Below, piece after piece: positions 12,676-25,066 of a DNA stretch of 64,000 bases (position 1 is the stretch's first letter; each line of letters opens with the position of its first letter). This stretch comes from Onthophagus taurus (lineage: Eukaryota; Arthropoda; Insecta; Coleoptera; Scarabaeidae). The notes below the pieces were generated by a model, which saw nothing but the letters and a program-made list of their open reading frames with translations, was not told the DNA's origin and ran no database searches. A program made the position numbers and the translations under genes. The stretch covers positions 6,143,001 to 6,207,000 of the forward strand of contig NC_091972.1 of assembly GCF_036711975.1 (NCBI RefSeq), read 5' to 3'.

Positions 12676-14669
12676 CAGGGTCATCCACGACGACCGTCCA
12701 TTAGAACTTTACAGGGTTGTGGCCAATACAAAAATTTGAAAATTCAGATTTAAGTATTATCAATTGCGTTCTCTTCGACTAAAATATTTTCAAATATCTA
12801 ACACTTCCGGTTATACCGGCAGTCGCCACGTACTTTATTTTTTTAAATGGAACACTCTATATATTTTTATATATTTGGATTTGTCTGTTTTCAAGGTTTA
12901 TGAATAGCTTTACTTTTTGCAATTTGATTCGGCCGTTCTCGAGTTATTCGAATTTTTCTAGAAAAATCTGCTCCAGCAGACATTTGTTAAAAAAATCAGA
13001 GAACACTCGATTTTTGGGATATCAATTTAGGATTCAGAACATGCGTAAGCAACATGATGGAGTATGTTTTGGTGCCGAGCACGGCTGTCTAGATCGTTTG
13101 GTCACTTTACTACGGCACGTTAACTTTTCGAAATTTGGAAATACCATAACTTCATTTTTTTTAAATAGCACTTTTTTATTACTTACGTTTTATTACTTAG
13201 TCGTCTTCGGTATCTCATTTTACATCTTTTATATCCCATATGTCCTATACCTAACATTTATAGTTTGGGAGATAATTAGGGTTTTTTGAAAAATGCACAC
13301 ATATATCGATATTTAACCTAGTGTGCCATGAATACCTAGTGTGACCTAGTGTATAACCATATGAACTGGCCTTTTGAAAATTTGCAGACTTCTGTGTTTG
13401 ATGCCAACTTTTTACTAAAATATTTTCAGGTTCCGGGTGCTTGCGGTTACACCGGAAGAGGTGACAATTTTCATATTTCAAATGGAACACCCTGTATTTC
13501 ATTACATTTTTGAAATTTTTGTTCAATTTTAGGCCCCTGTATGTTGCAGCCGGCACGTACGCTCAATTATTTGGTTGCATTCTCCATAAATTATTATCAA
13601 ATTCCAATAATCCTCACTACTAAATTCCAAACGTGGCTTTTCTTGAGTACAGATCACTACAAAAAGTAACCTAGTCATCACACCAACAGAAATAAACCAT
13701 AGCTTTAGCAAATGTCAAACTGTTTACTCTTTCCTTACTGATCCTCTGATAATACATAACCACAACAACATTCCCAAAACAAAATTTTTTTTTTCGGCGG
13801 TCAAAGTAGATGATTTATAAATTATAAAAAGTAACGTTGTAGTTGACATTTTTGATTGAAAAATGTTATAAAACTCAGGGTGTTCCATTTAAAATATGAA
13901 AATTGTCACCTCTTCCGGTGTAACCGCAAGCACCCGGAACCTGAAAATACTTTAGTTAAAAAGCTGGCATCAAACATCACAAGTCTGCAAATTTTCAAAC
14001 CTCCACTTCATTCGGTTATTCACTAGGTCGCACTAGGTAGTTATGACACACTAGGTTAAATATCGATATTTGTGTACATTTTTCAATAAGCCCTAATTAT
14101 TTCCCAAACTATAAATGTTAGGTATAGGACATATCGGATATAAAAGATGTAAAATAAGACACCGAAGACGACTAAGTAATAAAATATGGGGGGTGCCATT
14201 TAAAGAAATGAAGTTATGGTACTTCCAAGTTTCGAAAAGGTAACGTGCCATAGTAAAGTTACCATACTCGGCACCAAAACATACTGCATCATGTTGCTTA
14301 AGCATGTTCTGAATCCTAAATTGATATCCCAAAAATCGAGTGTTCTCTGAGTTTTTGAACAAATGTCTGCTGGAGCAGATTTTTCTAGAAAAATTCGAAT
14401 AACTAGAGAAAGGCCGCATCAAATTGCAAAAAGTAAAGTCATTCATAAACCTTGAAAACAGACAAATCCAAATATGTAAAAATATATAGGGTGTTCCATT
14501 TAAAAAAATAAAGTAGGTGGCGACTTCCGGTATAACCGGAAGTGTTAGATATTTGAAAATATTTTAGTCGAAGAGAACGCAATTGATAATACTTAAATCT
14601 GAATTTTAAAATTTGTGTTTTGGCCAGAACCCTGTAAAGTTCTAATGGACGGTCGTCGTGGATGACCTG
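12676..14669. mobile_element. Foldback element with about 800-bp inverted arms
   Basis: Flanked by TA. The left arm (12676 to about 13517) begins CAGGGTCATCCACGACG and the right arm (about 13856 to 14669) ends CGTCGTGGATGACCTG. The arms are near-identical in inverse orientation over their length, differing mainly by small indels and substitutions, and are separated by about 340 bp. Open frames in the two arms are mirror copies of each other, not separate genes. The spacer keeps part of a transposase start, so this looks like a deleted and inverted derivative of a Tc1/mariner-type element. Confidence 0.8.
13529..13690 (-). pseudogene. Transposase N-terminal fragment (DUF4817-like helix-turn-helix)
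   Basis: In the spacer of the foldback element, on the minus strand, the peptide FSSEDYWNLIIIYGECN followed by QIIERTCRL resembles the DUF4817-type helix-turn-helix found at the N terminus of many insect DDE transposases (pattern F-x-x-E-E-Y-x-x-M-x-x-x-Y-G). The rest of the transposase is missing. The match is by memory of the pattern. Confidence 0.45.
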
Positions 14670-15189
14670 TATAAATTATAGTTTTTTTGTTTGTAAACAA
14701 ATGCCAATAATTTCAAAATGGCTAAACGGATTTTAATAAACTTGGTATTGTTGAAAAGAGCTTTTCTTGGACTACAAATCCTATCTTATTTGTAGTGATT
14801 GTAAGTTAGTGTATCAGCACTAGAGGGTATTTTTCAATATTACAATAGATATTGTGAATTTTCTTAGCAATGTTAAATCTATTGGTATTACTTTCTTTTC
14901 ATGAAAAAACAGAAAAATGAATCTCAAACAAGCTAGTGAAAACTGTACCTCGATATCATGTTCCTAACCTAAAATATCGCTAAAAGAACATTTTATGAGA
15001 AAATTTGATGCATTTCGATCAGTTTTTTTTTTAATTTTTTTAATTGATTTAGTTTAGAAGATACTTCACCTGACTTTTGAGAGCATTCTATTGCTTCCTA
15101 GTCCATTTAGTCGTTAAATTTTTTACCACAAGTCTCTACAAGGAGTAGTTTCCGAGATACGGTACTTTGCACGCTTATTTGGCCACCTG

Positions 15190-17733
15190 CACAACATTGG
15201 GCAACCAAGGTATCTTAGCTTAACTTAAAATGCAAAATGTCTAAAAAATGTCTTAAAGCTACATATTAAGTTGTAACACAGAATATATTTCATACACTTA
15301 CTAAAACAGAATTTGAAGATCAATCAAATTGCTACTATTTTGGATTAAATGGATACTATTTTATGTGTATTCAGTTTAATGGCAAATTGGCAAAATAAAA
15401 AATAATCTTTTCGATAACAGTTCTAATTTTCCTTCTTATTACATTTGCCGTTGTACATAAATTACAAGAACGACCATCGGGGCATTCTTGTAAACGGGCA
15501 TTAGGTCTGCAACGATAGATTATCGCGCCGGTAATAACAAGGTTCGTACCTATTAAATTTCATAAGTAAATAAATACGGGCAGGAATCTTGATGCACGAC
15601 ATTGTAAATTACCTCGAATCGGTAAAGAGCTCTCCGGGTCTCCGGCCATTCAGGACTCTGTGCAAAGAGCCAGTCGATGGAGAGGCCGCCGCATATACGA
15701 GATCCCGTTGTATCTTTTTCTTCCCTTTTTCTTTCTCTATCTCTATCTTATTCCTTCCAGCCTCCCCGACGAATGCCGATTAACAACTCCTCTTTTATTT
15801 ACCGCTTTTTGAACGTCGTAATTAATGACAAGGAGTTGCCTCAATTAAAATACGTATAATTGCCGTTTATCGAAAAATGATAAGAAGAAGAAATGTGAAA
15901 GCTTTTTGAGATACAACTTTTGTTGTAATCTGCTAAATAAACTTGGTGTATTGAAAATAGTGATAATTAAGTTGCCTATATTTAGATATACACAAATATA
16001 TTAATTGTGATGCAAGATGTGTTAAGTCAATTGTTAAGATTGTGCCGATAAGTCATCGGTGGTATTCGTTGGAATTTTGGCCTTGAATTTAGAGTTCGGC
16101 GCGCGTGATGCACCTTAGGTTAATTGTAATTCGTGTCCACCGCGATGCCATATTCATGCATAGAGGTGCACCCGCCCGCCGCCGTCTGGCACGTGCTGCC
16201 CGTCTTCGATTCGTAATTTCAGCATCGGACCGACGACAAAGAGACAAAGAACGACCACGGCCCGACGTCTTCAGGAAAACAATTGAATAGGCGGGACCAA
16301 GAATTCTTGGTTGCTCTCCTCTTCTTCAGTCGGCGAGCGGCTTTACAGTTAGATTTCTGATAGCGCTCGTTTCGATGATGTTGTAAACGCCAACAACAAA
16401 ATCATTCTTAGTATTCTTACATATTCAATTACATATTATAATAATTCATAAAAAAATATAAATGTTATGTCGTTATGTCAAAAATGGGGATCAGTGATAT
16501 CACATCTTTTGAAGAGATGCTGATTGCTAAGAGAAACTTTATACATTTAATAATTTTGATTTAAAAAGTTTAAGTAGTTAATATGATGATCGTTGAAAGG
16601 ATCGATAACCTTTCACAGTCGTCAATCTGGTGTCGATTTCGAGTGGCGAATATTAAAAAAGTCGGCTCGGGCAGTTTATCTGCAATTCAACGTGGCGTAT
16701 CGGTGATCAATCGGGCGCTGGTTTGAGTCCGGCGGGCGGCATATTAAATATTAATAACCGCGACGTTCCCCGGCCGACAACAAACACGCCGTTGACGCAT
16801 GCCCCGCTCATTCCGGCACGTTTCCTTTAGGGGGACGCTGGGGGGAAGGCGCCCTCTTTGGGTCGCACAGCGGTCATCGATGAACTCTCGTTGTTTACTT
16901 TGAATCGGTCTGCAAACAACCTCTTTTTCTCATTAAGTGGTTTTACAAGTTCGCTTACAATCTTCCAATATTTGAACTAACTTTAAAGATTTGTTTACAA
17001 TTTTAAAAGAAGATGTTGCTATTGATGAAATATTTATGTAATGGTAATACATTTATATCATAACAATTATAGATCCATTCTAACCGTATCCTTTTTTAGT
17101 TGATTTAGATAAGACGATTTCAATTAAAAGTTTCTTAGAACCATGAATGAAGAAGCAAAAATAGCTTTCGCGACGATATCTTCTTTGAAGCACCTAATCT
17201 AAAAGACGTCGCGGTTATTAGAAGATTGATTAATTAATTAATTCCTTGTGCGATTCTAAGGATTCTGTCTGTGGTGATATCGTCGTCTCTCTAATAAACC
17301 TTCTTCACCGGCTACGACGACGACGAAGACGATGATGATGATGATGACGAGAACGCGATGGTATACGCGCCTATAATAACTAATGTATGTGTGAATTTTC
17401 GAGTCGGGCCGATTGAGAAGGGGGCCCCTTGACGACGACCGGCGAAGGGGGTCTCTGTGTATCTTATGTGCAGTCACAGAGCGCGATTTCCTATGTCGAA
17501 TTACGATTGATATATCAGCCGCAGGGCGGCCGCGCAAAATGAAGCGTTGATGCGGTGCGGTTTAGATAAAGTGATTGCCGGTCGCCTTTACGACGCTTCG
17601 CACAAAGGACACACCGGGGACGATTCTTTAAACTCAAACTCAAATAGAAATTCAACACTAAAAATAGATTTTTTTTTGTTAATTCTATTAATTTTTTTAT
17701 TTTATAACGAAATTCCTATCTCAAATGTAAAAA
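15190..17733. other. Gene-free sequence with several GC-rich blocks
   Basis: GC-rich blocks lie at about 15440-15830, 16080-16380, 16600-16910 and 17160-17620, separated by AT-rich DNA. The last contains a GAC/GAT trinucleotide run (17314-17350). Open frames in these blocks occur on both strands and look like chance. No promoter or gene can be assigned; the blocks may be regulatory. Confidence 0.3.
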
Positions 17734-17742
17734 GAATATTAT

Positions 17743-19431
17743 GAAAAACCCGTGTGATGATGACAACAAACCTCCCAGCAACAAACTTTTGGAAATGTAC
17801 CATTTGAAAGCTTGATTCTTTCTCTATCTAAAACCGGGTTTTCATCTGACGATAAGTTGATACTTAGATCAATAAAAAATGAAGAACACCGCTCTGTACT
17901 TAAAATAGCTCAAAATTACCAAAATTACAAAATTAATTAAGAGCACAAGTTTTATCCTGGTCATATAAGAATCCGAACAAGGATTAAAAGTGGCTAAAAC
18001 GTGTGAATTTAATCGTTTTTGACCAAAAGCATACTTGTGCAAACGAGCGATCGCCGCGTGTTATACACCACTAAGTAGAAAGAGCAGAAAATTTTCGATA
18101 AGATAGATATGGTTCTAGAGTTTTCTCCTCGTCATATAAGAAAGTTATCGACACGAACAAGGTTGAAAAGTGGCTAAATCGTGTGAATTTAGTAGTTTTT
18201 GGGTAAAAACGTTATACTTCTCTAGTTTTCCCCCTATCAAATAAGAAAGTTGTTTAGAAGAAGAGCATGACGCCGATAGATATTGATCGACGAAAACACG
18301 GATTAAGATAGTTGAAGGAGCACTCTTTCTAACTATGATAACAGTTTTTTTAAATACGATTTGATAACAATTGCACAAGGGCTTGAAGTTTGGTAATTTT
18401 GAACTATTTTAAGTACAGAGGTTTTAGATAGAGAAAGAATTTTCTAATTTTTGACCAAAAACGTACTTGTGCAAACGAGTGATCGCAGCGTGTTACACAT
18501 CACTAGAAAAAGCAGAACATTTTCGATAAGATAGATATGGTTCTAGAGTTTTCTCCTGGTCATATAAGAAAGTTATCGACCCGAACAAGGATTAAAAGTA
18601 GCTAAAACGTGTGAATTTTATAGTTTTTGACCAAAAGCGTACTTGCACAAACAAGCGACCGCCGCGCGTTATACACCAGTAAAAAGAGCAGAAAATTTTC
18701 GATAAGATAGATATGATTCGAGAGTTTTCTCCTGGTCATATAAGAAAGTTATCGACCCGAACAAGGTTTAAAAGTGGCGAAAACATGTGCATTTAGTAGT
18801 TTATGACCAAAGCGTACTTGTGCAAATGAGTGATCGCCGCGCGTTATTCACCAGTAAAAAGAGCAGAAAATTTTCGATAAGATAGATATGGTTCTAGAGA
18901 ACAAGTAACATATAAGAAAGTTATCGACCCGAACAAGGTTTAAAAGTGGCTAAATCGTGTGAATTTAGTAGTTTTTGGCTAAAAACGTTAGCGTGTTATA
19001 AACCATTAGAAAGAGCAGAAAATTTTCGATAAGATAGATATACTTTTATAGTTTTCTCCCTATCAAATAAGAAAGTTGTTTAGAAGAAGAGCAATTAAGC
19101 GTTTCTGCGTGTAGGGATGGACATTAAGGGTGATTTAAGCATGACGCCGCTAGATATTGACCGACGAAAACGGATTAAGATAGTTGAAGCAGCACCCTTT
19201 CTGACTGTGATAACAGTTTTTTAAAATTCGGTTTGATAACAATTCCACAAAGGCTTGAAGTTTGCTAATTTTGAGCTACTTTAAGTAAAGAGGTTTTAGA
19301 TAAAGAAAGAATCATAGTTTCAAATGGTGTATTTAGTTTTTCGCTATCTCTAATAATAAGGAAGATATCAGCTATGAAAGTAGATAGGAAATTACGAGTA
19401 AAAGTTTGTTGCCATCGTTGCACGGGTTTAT
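17743..19431. mobile_element. TIR element with 9-bp target duplication, probably Mutator-like
   Basis: Flanked on both sides by the 9-bp direct repeat GAATATTAT (17734-17742 and 19432-19440). The left end begins GAAAAACCCGTGTGATGATG and the right end is the inverted form (CATCGTTGCACGGGTTTAT). Inverted similarity continues inward, for example CTTTCTCTATCTAAAACC near 17820 and its complement near 19300. A 9-bp duplication is typical of Mutator-like elements, but no transposase is present, so the superfamily is inferred from the duplication length. Confidence 0.7.
18050..19090. repeat. Tandem repeats of about 176 bp inside the TIR element
   Basis: Five copies of a segment containing TTTTCGATAAGATAGATATG, with the flanking TCATATAAGAAAGTTATCGAC, start near 18097, 18525, 18701, 18876 and 19028. 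Spacings are 428, 176, 175 and 152 bp. The longer first interval holds sequence resembling the element's terminal region. Open frames inside are not conserved between copies. Confidence 0.8.
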
Positions 19432-19440
19432 GAATATTAT

Positions 19441-22290
19441 CTTTGTCATCCAGAGTTTTGATGGTTAGAAATTTCCATGTTGATCGTTTTGCCTAGGTTC
19501 TAAAGTTATAATTACACTTACTCTTATTCTGGGATCTCGTGTAAAATATACACGGTGTATACTCATCGTACACTGGGTATAAAATTTGCTGTATGTTTTG
19601 TCAACAGAATACAATACATTAACATAATAAAAATCAATAGAACCAGCATCGCTATATGAGTGTAATTTGTGAAAAAAGTGGCCAAGCGTACTCCTTGAAG
19701 CAGTTTTGTACCCTTTTTTTTTGTAAAAATTTAGACAAGAAATGTGTACAACCAACTTTTCTCTCAGTTAGCAATGCCTATTAAGTCCTCCATTCGCTCT
19801 AATAACAAAAGCTTGACTTCATTACATTCCGGATGTATTTCGTATCAAACCACTGCTGTTTCCAACGTCGTAAATGCTTTAGCATGGGATAGTACACTGT
19901 CATGACAGCTGCTTGCAAGATCTTCCCTACTTTCACTGCTACTTTAATCTCCAGACACTTCAACCAAAGGAACAATGCCTTAGTCTCTACATTCTCTTTT
20001 ATTTTTGAACGACATCTTTATCCATTGGCTGGATTAGTGAAGTGGAAGGACATCATCTCAAAAGCATCATCAGACATTTTATAACTTATCTCGGTTTTCA
20101 AAGTTAGCAGGATCGCCTAATTGTTCATTAAAATGTTTTCAAAGTCCTTAAATTACATGAGTTTGTTGCCCATAGAATTACGACTCAGGGTAAACCACAA
20201 AACTTATTACATCCAAACTACATAGCTTGATCCGGTGAGATCCAGTTTCACCTTTCTGGATCCTCCTCCAAATCTCCAAATGTTACTTTTAATAGGAAAT
20301 GTATGTTTTCTTTTAATTCATCCAAATTTGAGGATCAATATCTCAGCCATTTATAAATTTAGATTAAAAATGTTATGTGTCTTTTAAGTATCATAATTTT
20401 CCAATAAGCACAAACATAAACATAGCAATTAAAATAGGCTATTTTATCATTAATGCTGTCATAGGAAAACTAAGTCAATTTGAAGAAACTATACAAAATT
20501 ACAGATACGAAACGATGTAAGACTGTCATAACTTTGATTTTATCTTAATAGTTAATATATCAGTAAACATTTCAAATAAAGATTGTTGAGAATAAGATAG
20601 AGCCTGCAAATACTAATTTAAACAATTTCATGGTATTTAGTTTTAAATGTTAATTTTTATTAGTTATGTGGGTATTATTTTGTAACCATAATACACCTGT
20701 ATGTGAAATTGGATATATATTTGTTTTCAGAATTAATAAGATAGAAAATTTTAAAATTGTGCGCGTAGAAATTGTGAATCCTACGAGTTTTGCGGTTCGT
20801 TGCAGGGCTGTTAATTGACGCGTTTAATAGATTACATTAATGTTGTTTTTTTTGTTGTCGTCGCGGCGGCTTCGGCGGTGCCGCCGATTGTCTTTCATTG
20901 AACGGGGCGGCTGCTGCCTTTGAAGGGTGGTCGCCCGTGGTAGAGGCGACGATCAAACGACAAATGAATCGTTTTACTGCCTGCGGCTCCACACCGCATC
21001 CACATCGTCGTTGTTCGGTATTTTCTCTTGGTTGTTGCCGTTATATTCTCTTCCTCTTCACTTCGCGCCGAAAATCTCGCGCATCACAGTCGTTTCCGAC
21101 CGCATTCGATGTAATTAAGAATTCATTGGACACTTTCGTTAATGAATCGACTGGTGATTTTTCTTTTCCTTAATAAAAATGTTGTGGTAAAGAAATTACC
21201 ATACAACCGATTCAATAATATCAACCGTTATTATTATACGAGAAGAAGACGAATTAACACCGGTGAATTACCGCAATATTAATGATTAAAAGATATGTGC
21301 TAATTATTTATGAAAAAGGATTCGAAGAATTTTCCTTGTATTGACTATTGGCCGCGGTCTTCTTCTAAAGTTTCTCTCCGTCTATGTTAGCTTCTGGTTT
21401 TGCATCTGCATCCTCTCTGAAAGAGTACCTAAGGAGTAGGGTTCTGTTCTGCGGCAGTTTTGCTTTTCAGGTCCGTAGCCGGCGGAATAATTGCGCGAAA
21501 AGTGTCGGGGTCCGGTCGAACGGGGCAGATTTAAACGTCCGACGGTATCTGCGTGCCCGGCGATGGCAGCAGCGGGCCCTTTGTTCGAAACGTCGTCAGT
21601 TTTTCAGCGGCCCCGTCGTCCTCGTCCTCTCTTCCTCTGCCGCCGCCTCCTTCTTGTGCGCTGTGCGCGCTTACGCGGAGGACCGCTCGTATATTGGGGA
21701 TGGGGACCGACGTCTTCGACGACGGCAGAGGCAGCATCGGCGTAAGTCCCGGACCGAGAGAGCTTGTTGGGACGTAATGGCTAAGAGCGCGGGACAAGCC
21801 GTGGACAATGAAAAATGCTCTCTCGCAAAGCACCCGACCACCGTTAAAAATTTTTAAATCTATCGACGTTAAATTTTCTTTAACAAAAATTTTCTTGTAA
21901 AACCCTATACAAAACGATGTTGGCAAACTAAATTTATTACGAATTTGTTTTAAAGTATGTTCCCTCACTTCTCACAAGGTTTATTGAGAAATGCTCAAGT
22001 TGGAGTCGAAACTTCCTTCTAGATTCACTAAACTTACACACCACACAATAAACGTAAGAATAATTTCATTATTGTGATCGGTTTCGAAATAGGTTAACTT
22101 TAAATGAAATTTCCTGATTTATGATAGATATGATATGAGCATATCATAGATTACCAATATTTCACGAGAACACTGCGTGAAATAACAACGTTGATCATGC
22201 TCAATAGCATTTTCTTTAATATCTACCAAGAACTAGTAAGTGTCAGTATAATTAATTTGCAACACGACGACATAAAATGAATGCATATTG
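19441..22290. other. Gene-free sequence with GC-rich blocks and one unrecognised relic
   Basis: AT-rich DNA with GC-rich blocks at about 20760-21170 and 21340-21850. Overlapping frames of 157 and 145 codons on opposite strands in the second block are Arg/Ser/Pro-rich and look like a composition effect. A possible broken coding relic lies at 19812-20078, minus strand. Confidence 0.3.
19812..20078 (-). pseudogene. Unrecognised broken coding relic
   Basis: The minus strand reads a protein-like frame with pieces such as ENVETKALFLWLKCLEIK and AAVMTVYYPMLKHLRRWKQQ, preceded after a stop by MSDDAFEMMSFHFTNP. The amino-acid make-up is more protein-like than neighbouring frames, but there is a stop in the middle and I do not recognise the family. 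It could be a transposon-derived fragment. Confidence 0.25.
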
Positions 22291-22350
22291 TAAGCCAACG
22301 TAATTATAGCAGGTTATGTGTGATCAATCTGCTATAATTATGTTGGTTTA
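22291..22350. other. Hairpin with 22-bp stem and 16-nt loop
   Basis: The arms 22291-22312 and 22329-22350 pair over all 22 positions if read as RNA: 20 Watson-Crick pairs plus two positions that form G-U pairs when the plus strand is transcribed. The loop is 16 nt. Size and shape resemble a microRNA precursor, although the flanking bases do not clearly extend the stem. A relic of a small inverted-repeat element is the alternative. Confidence 0.35.
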
Positions 22351-23060
22351 ACTATTGACATTATTATGGTTTATGAGTTTGACTTAATATCCGTAGAAGT
22401 TATGCAGTGAGGAGTTGGAATTACAAATATCAGAAATTTTGAAAATTACATGATCAGAAATTATAATCTTCCAAACATAAACTATTATGTTGGCACAGAA
22501 AAAAAAGACTAGGAAGTGATGTACCGACTACTGAAAGTGTCTAAAAAGATGTTAACATGCTTAGGACAAAACATTCAAATATTGACTTTATTGATACAAG
22601 AAAGAAAAACATAAAGATACAGCAAATTTTGAAAATATTATCAAACCATCATGTATAGTTGAGTATAGTAAGGTATAGGCGTCGTTAATAAAGAGGATCA
22701 AATGTTAGCATGTTTTCTTGTTATGAGAAAATGTGTGAAAGGATACAACAATCAATTGCGCAGCCATAATTGGCATTGTATCATATCGTTTAGCAATTGC
22801 TGAAGAATTATTGAAGTAAGTCCGTTCTTTCAAGAGCATAGTGAAGGGAGCTTCTTCTTATTGAAAATGTAAGGATATTTCCTTCTCTATCCAATTGTTT
22901 TTCAAAAGCTTCAGGTGGAATGTTTTCAAATGAATACCTGCAGGTATACAGATAGGAACAAGTTGCCATAACTACTTTCAACTTATGTAATAAGTTTTGG
23001 AAACAAAACTCTTTTGCATGAAAAATGATACCTCTCAAAACACATCTTACCTGTTTCTTA
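22351..23060. other. AT-rich sequence, nothing recognised
   Basis: No gene, repeat family or structured site seen. Open frames are short and without recognisable content. Confidence 0.4.
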
Positions 23061-24704
23061 CAGGTGTCTCAAATTGGTTGTTCTCATAGGCTATCTCCGA
23101 AACTAAAAGTAATAGAAAAAATTTGCTTGTAGATGCATGATCTCGTTTTCGAGAAATTGCTAATATAGAAAACAGCAAACAGCTATCGTCTTTGTTTTCA
23201 TTTTTGTTCCTTCTAAAGCGATTGTATGTAGTTAAAAGTTAACGTTGCTATGGTGCTATAATGTTCCTAAATCTTAAAGTTTTTGGTTAACAGGCTTAGG
23301 TCGATGTTAATTGTTTCAAAGTACGAAACGTCAAAGTATAATAAAACTTTATAAACTTCATTGTATAGCCGTTTTTCTGCAGTGCATCTTGTCGAAAACT
23401 CTCTTCTTTCTTAAGGTTTTCTTTATCACATATCCTCTTTGCTCGCTGGAATAAGTGTTGAATCACGGACCTCTTCTGTTGTGGGTGGTCATGAGATGAA
23501 GCCGGCTGGTATCTATTCGTATGCGTCTTCTATCAATATACTCCCAGTTCCATGTCCCCATCTGTCTTCCTAGTGACTAGTGACCTAACCCTTAAAATAC
23601 TAAAACTTAAAACTAACCTTACCCATTTTTTTTCCGGGGTGATTGACACGCATAAACAAAACTTGGAGTTTCTTCACGCTATAATTGGGGTTCAAAAGAA
23701 AACCGACATTCCTTCACGCTATAATATGGGTTCAAAAGAAAACCGACATTCTTTCACGCTATAATTGGGACTTCATAACAAAACTGACCTATCCTAACAT
23801 TCCTTCACGCTATAATTGGAGTTTCTTCACGCTATAATTGGGGTTCAAAAGAAAACCGACATTCCTTCACGCTATAATTGGGGCTTCAAAAGAAAACTGA
23901 CCTATCCTAACATTCCTTCACGCTATAATTGGAGTTTCTTCGCGCTATAATTGGGGTTCAAAAGAAAACCGACATTCCTTCACGCTATAATTGGGGCTTC
24001 AAAAGAAAACTGACCTATCCTAACATTCCTTCACGCTATAATTGGAGTTCCTTCACGCTATAATTGGGGTTCAAAAGAAAACCGACATTCCTTCACGCTA
24101 TAATTGGGGTTCAAAAGAAAACCGACATTCTTTCACGCTATAATTGGGACTTCATAACAAAACTGACCTATCCTAACATTCCTTTACGCTATAATTGGAG
24201 TTTCTTCACGCTATAATTGGGGTTCAAAAGAAAACCGACATTCCTTCACGCTATAATTGGGTCTTCAAAAGAAAACTGACCTATCCTAACATTCCTTCAC
24301 GCTATAATTGGGGCTTCAAAAGAAAACTGACCTATCATAACATTCCTTCACGCTGTAATTGGCAGTTGTAAACAAAACTAACCTACCTCAACTTTTCTTA
24401 TCTGGAAGTCATTGCTCATTTTTTTAAATCTTACTATGTTAACACACATTCTTTGATATTTTGCTGGAAATGCGTAGAACAGACAAAATAAATTATATGC
24501 ATCGACTTAAAAACATTGTTTTCCATCACAATGCTATTTTTTCAGTTTCTGCCGATGGGATTAAAACAAAAGACGATAGCTGTTTGGAGTTTTTGGCATT
24601 AACAGTTTCTTGAGAGACGAGCCATAACATGTACGCTACATTTTTTCTCTTAATCTCTTTGTTTCGGAGACAGCTTATGCGGATAACGAATTTGGGACAT
24701 CCTG
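23061..24704. mobile_element. Long-TIR element (1.64 kb) enclosing a minisatellite
   Basis: Bounded by TA on each side. It begins CAGGTGTCTCAAATTGG and ends with the inverted form AATTTGGGACATCCTG. The inverted similarity continues for about 150 bp, for example GCTATCGTCTTTGTTTT near 23185 and AAAACAAAAGACGATAGC near 24566. The ends resemble those of the elements at 6812 and 48820, so they are related Tc1/mariner-type families. No transposase frame is visible; the centre is taken up by the tandem array at about 23670-24365. Confidence 0.75.
23668..24365. repeat. Minisatellite, 40-bp monomers in 113-bp higher-order units
   Basis: About 18 copies of CACGCTATAATTGG-type monomers follow one another. 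The basic unit is 40 bp (TTCCTTCACGCTATAATTGG, then a GGTTCAAAAGAAAACCGACA tail). A variant segment, GACCTATCCTAAC, starts at 23786, 23899, 24012, 24165 and 24278, giving spacings of 113, 113, 153 and 113 bp, where 153 is 113 plus one 40-bp monomer. A further variant copy follows 51 bp later. Monomers are highly alike, so the array expanded recently. Confidence 0.9.
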
Positions 24705-25066
24705 TACATAATCTTATTGGTTTGAAGTTACTCTCACATCATTTCTAGGTATTCCTGAAAACAACTTAATACTTCTTATGTTTATTCCAAAATACGTTCA
24801 AATTTAGAAAAGGCTTGTGGGTTAACAATGATAATCCTTTTCCTTAGGCCAACATCTTTGGTCATTCACATTTCCCGAAATATATGTTCTATTGCCAGTT
24901 ATTACAGACTGTTTTAAATGTTAGAATATAGACTTATCTCACAATGAAGTGCAGAAATGACAGTAACAGTTACGACATAGATATAAAGTTCCTCAAATTA
25001 TCTTGATTTTTGGCGTACCTTCGATATCCAACTGATTTTTCGCGCACCTGAAAAGGAACATTTATA

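Larger units (their letters stand above)
12249..15189. mobile_element. Outer long-TIR element of a nested insertion
   Basis: Starts after a TA with CAGGATGGCCAAAGATGGGT and ends with the inverted counterpart GCTTATTTGGCCACCTG, followed by CA, which would be a mutated TA. Inner parts of the terminal repeats also match: GTATCTCGGAAA and GACTTGCGGTAAAAAA on the left correspond to the inverted right-hand sequence near 15120-15165. The left repeat is split by a small hAT-type insertion (12284-12553), and a 2-kb foldback element (12676-14669) fills the middle. The element's own DNA is therefore well under 1 kb. No intact transposase. Confidence 0.7.

Noticed and set aside
12900..14446. Two similar open frames (12900-13289 plus and 14093-14446 minus) as a duplicated gene
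   Set aside because: They are mirror images in the two arms of the foldback element, and the protein has no recognisable content.
21384..21968. Overlapping open frames of 157 and 145 codons on opposite strands
   Set aside because: They lie in a GC-rich block, overlap each other on both strands, are rich in Arg/Ser/Pro with low complexity, and show no domain or splice context. Long frames arise in GC-rich DNA by chance.
23552..23764. 70-codon frame with a repeated peptide
   Set aside because: It runs into the minisatellite; the repetition comes from the 40-bp DNA unit.
23668..24365. CRISPR-like array
   Set aside because: Monomers are directly adjacent with no unique spacers, and the context is a eukaryotic transposon.
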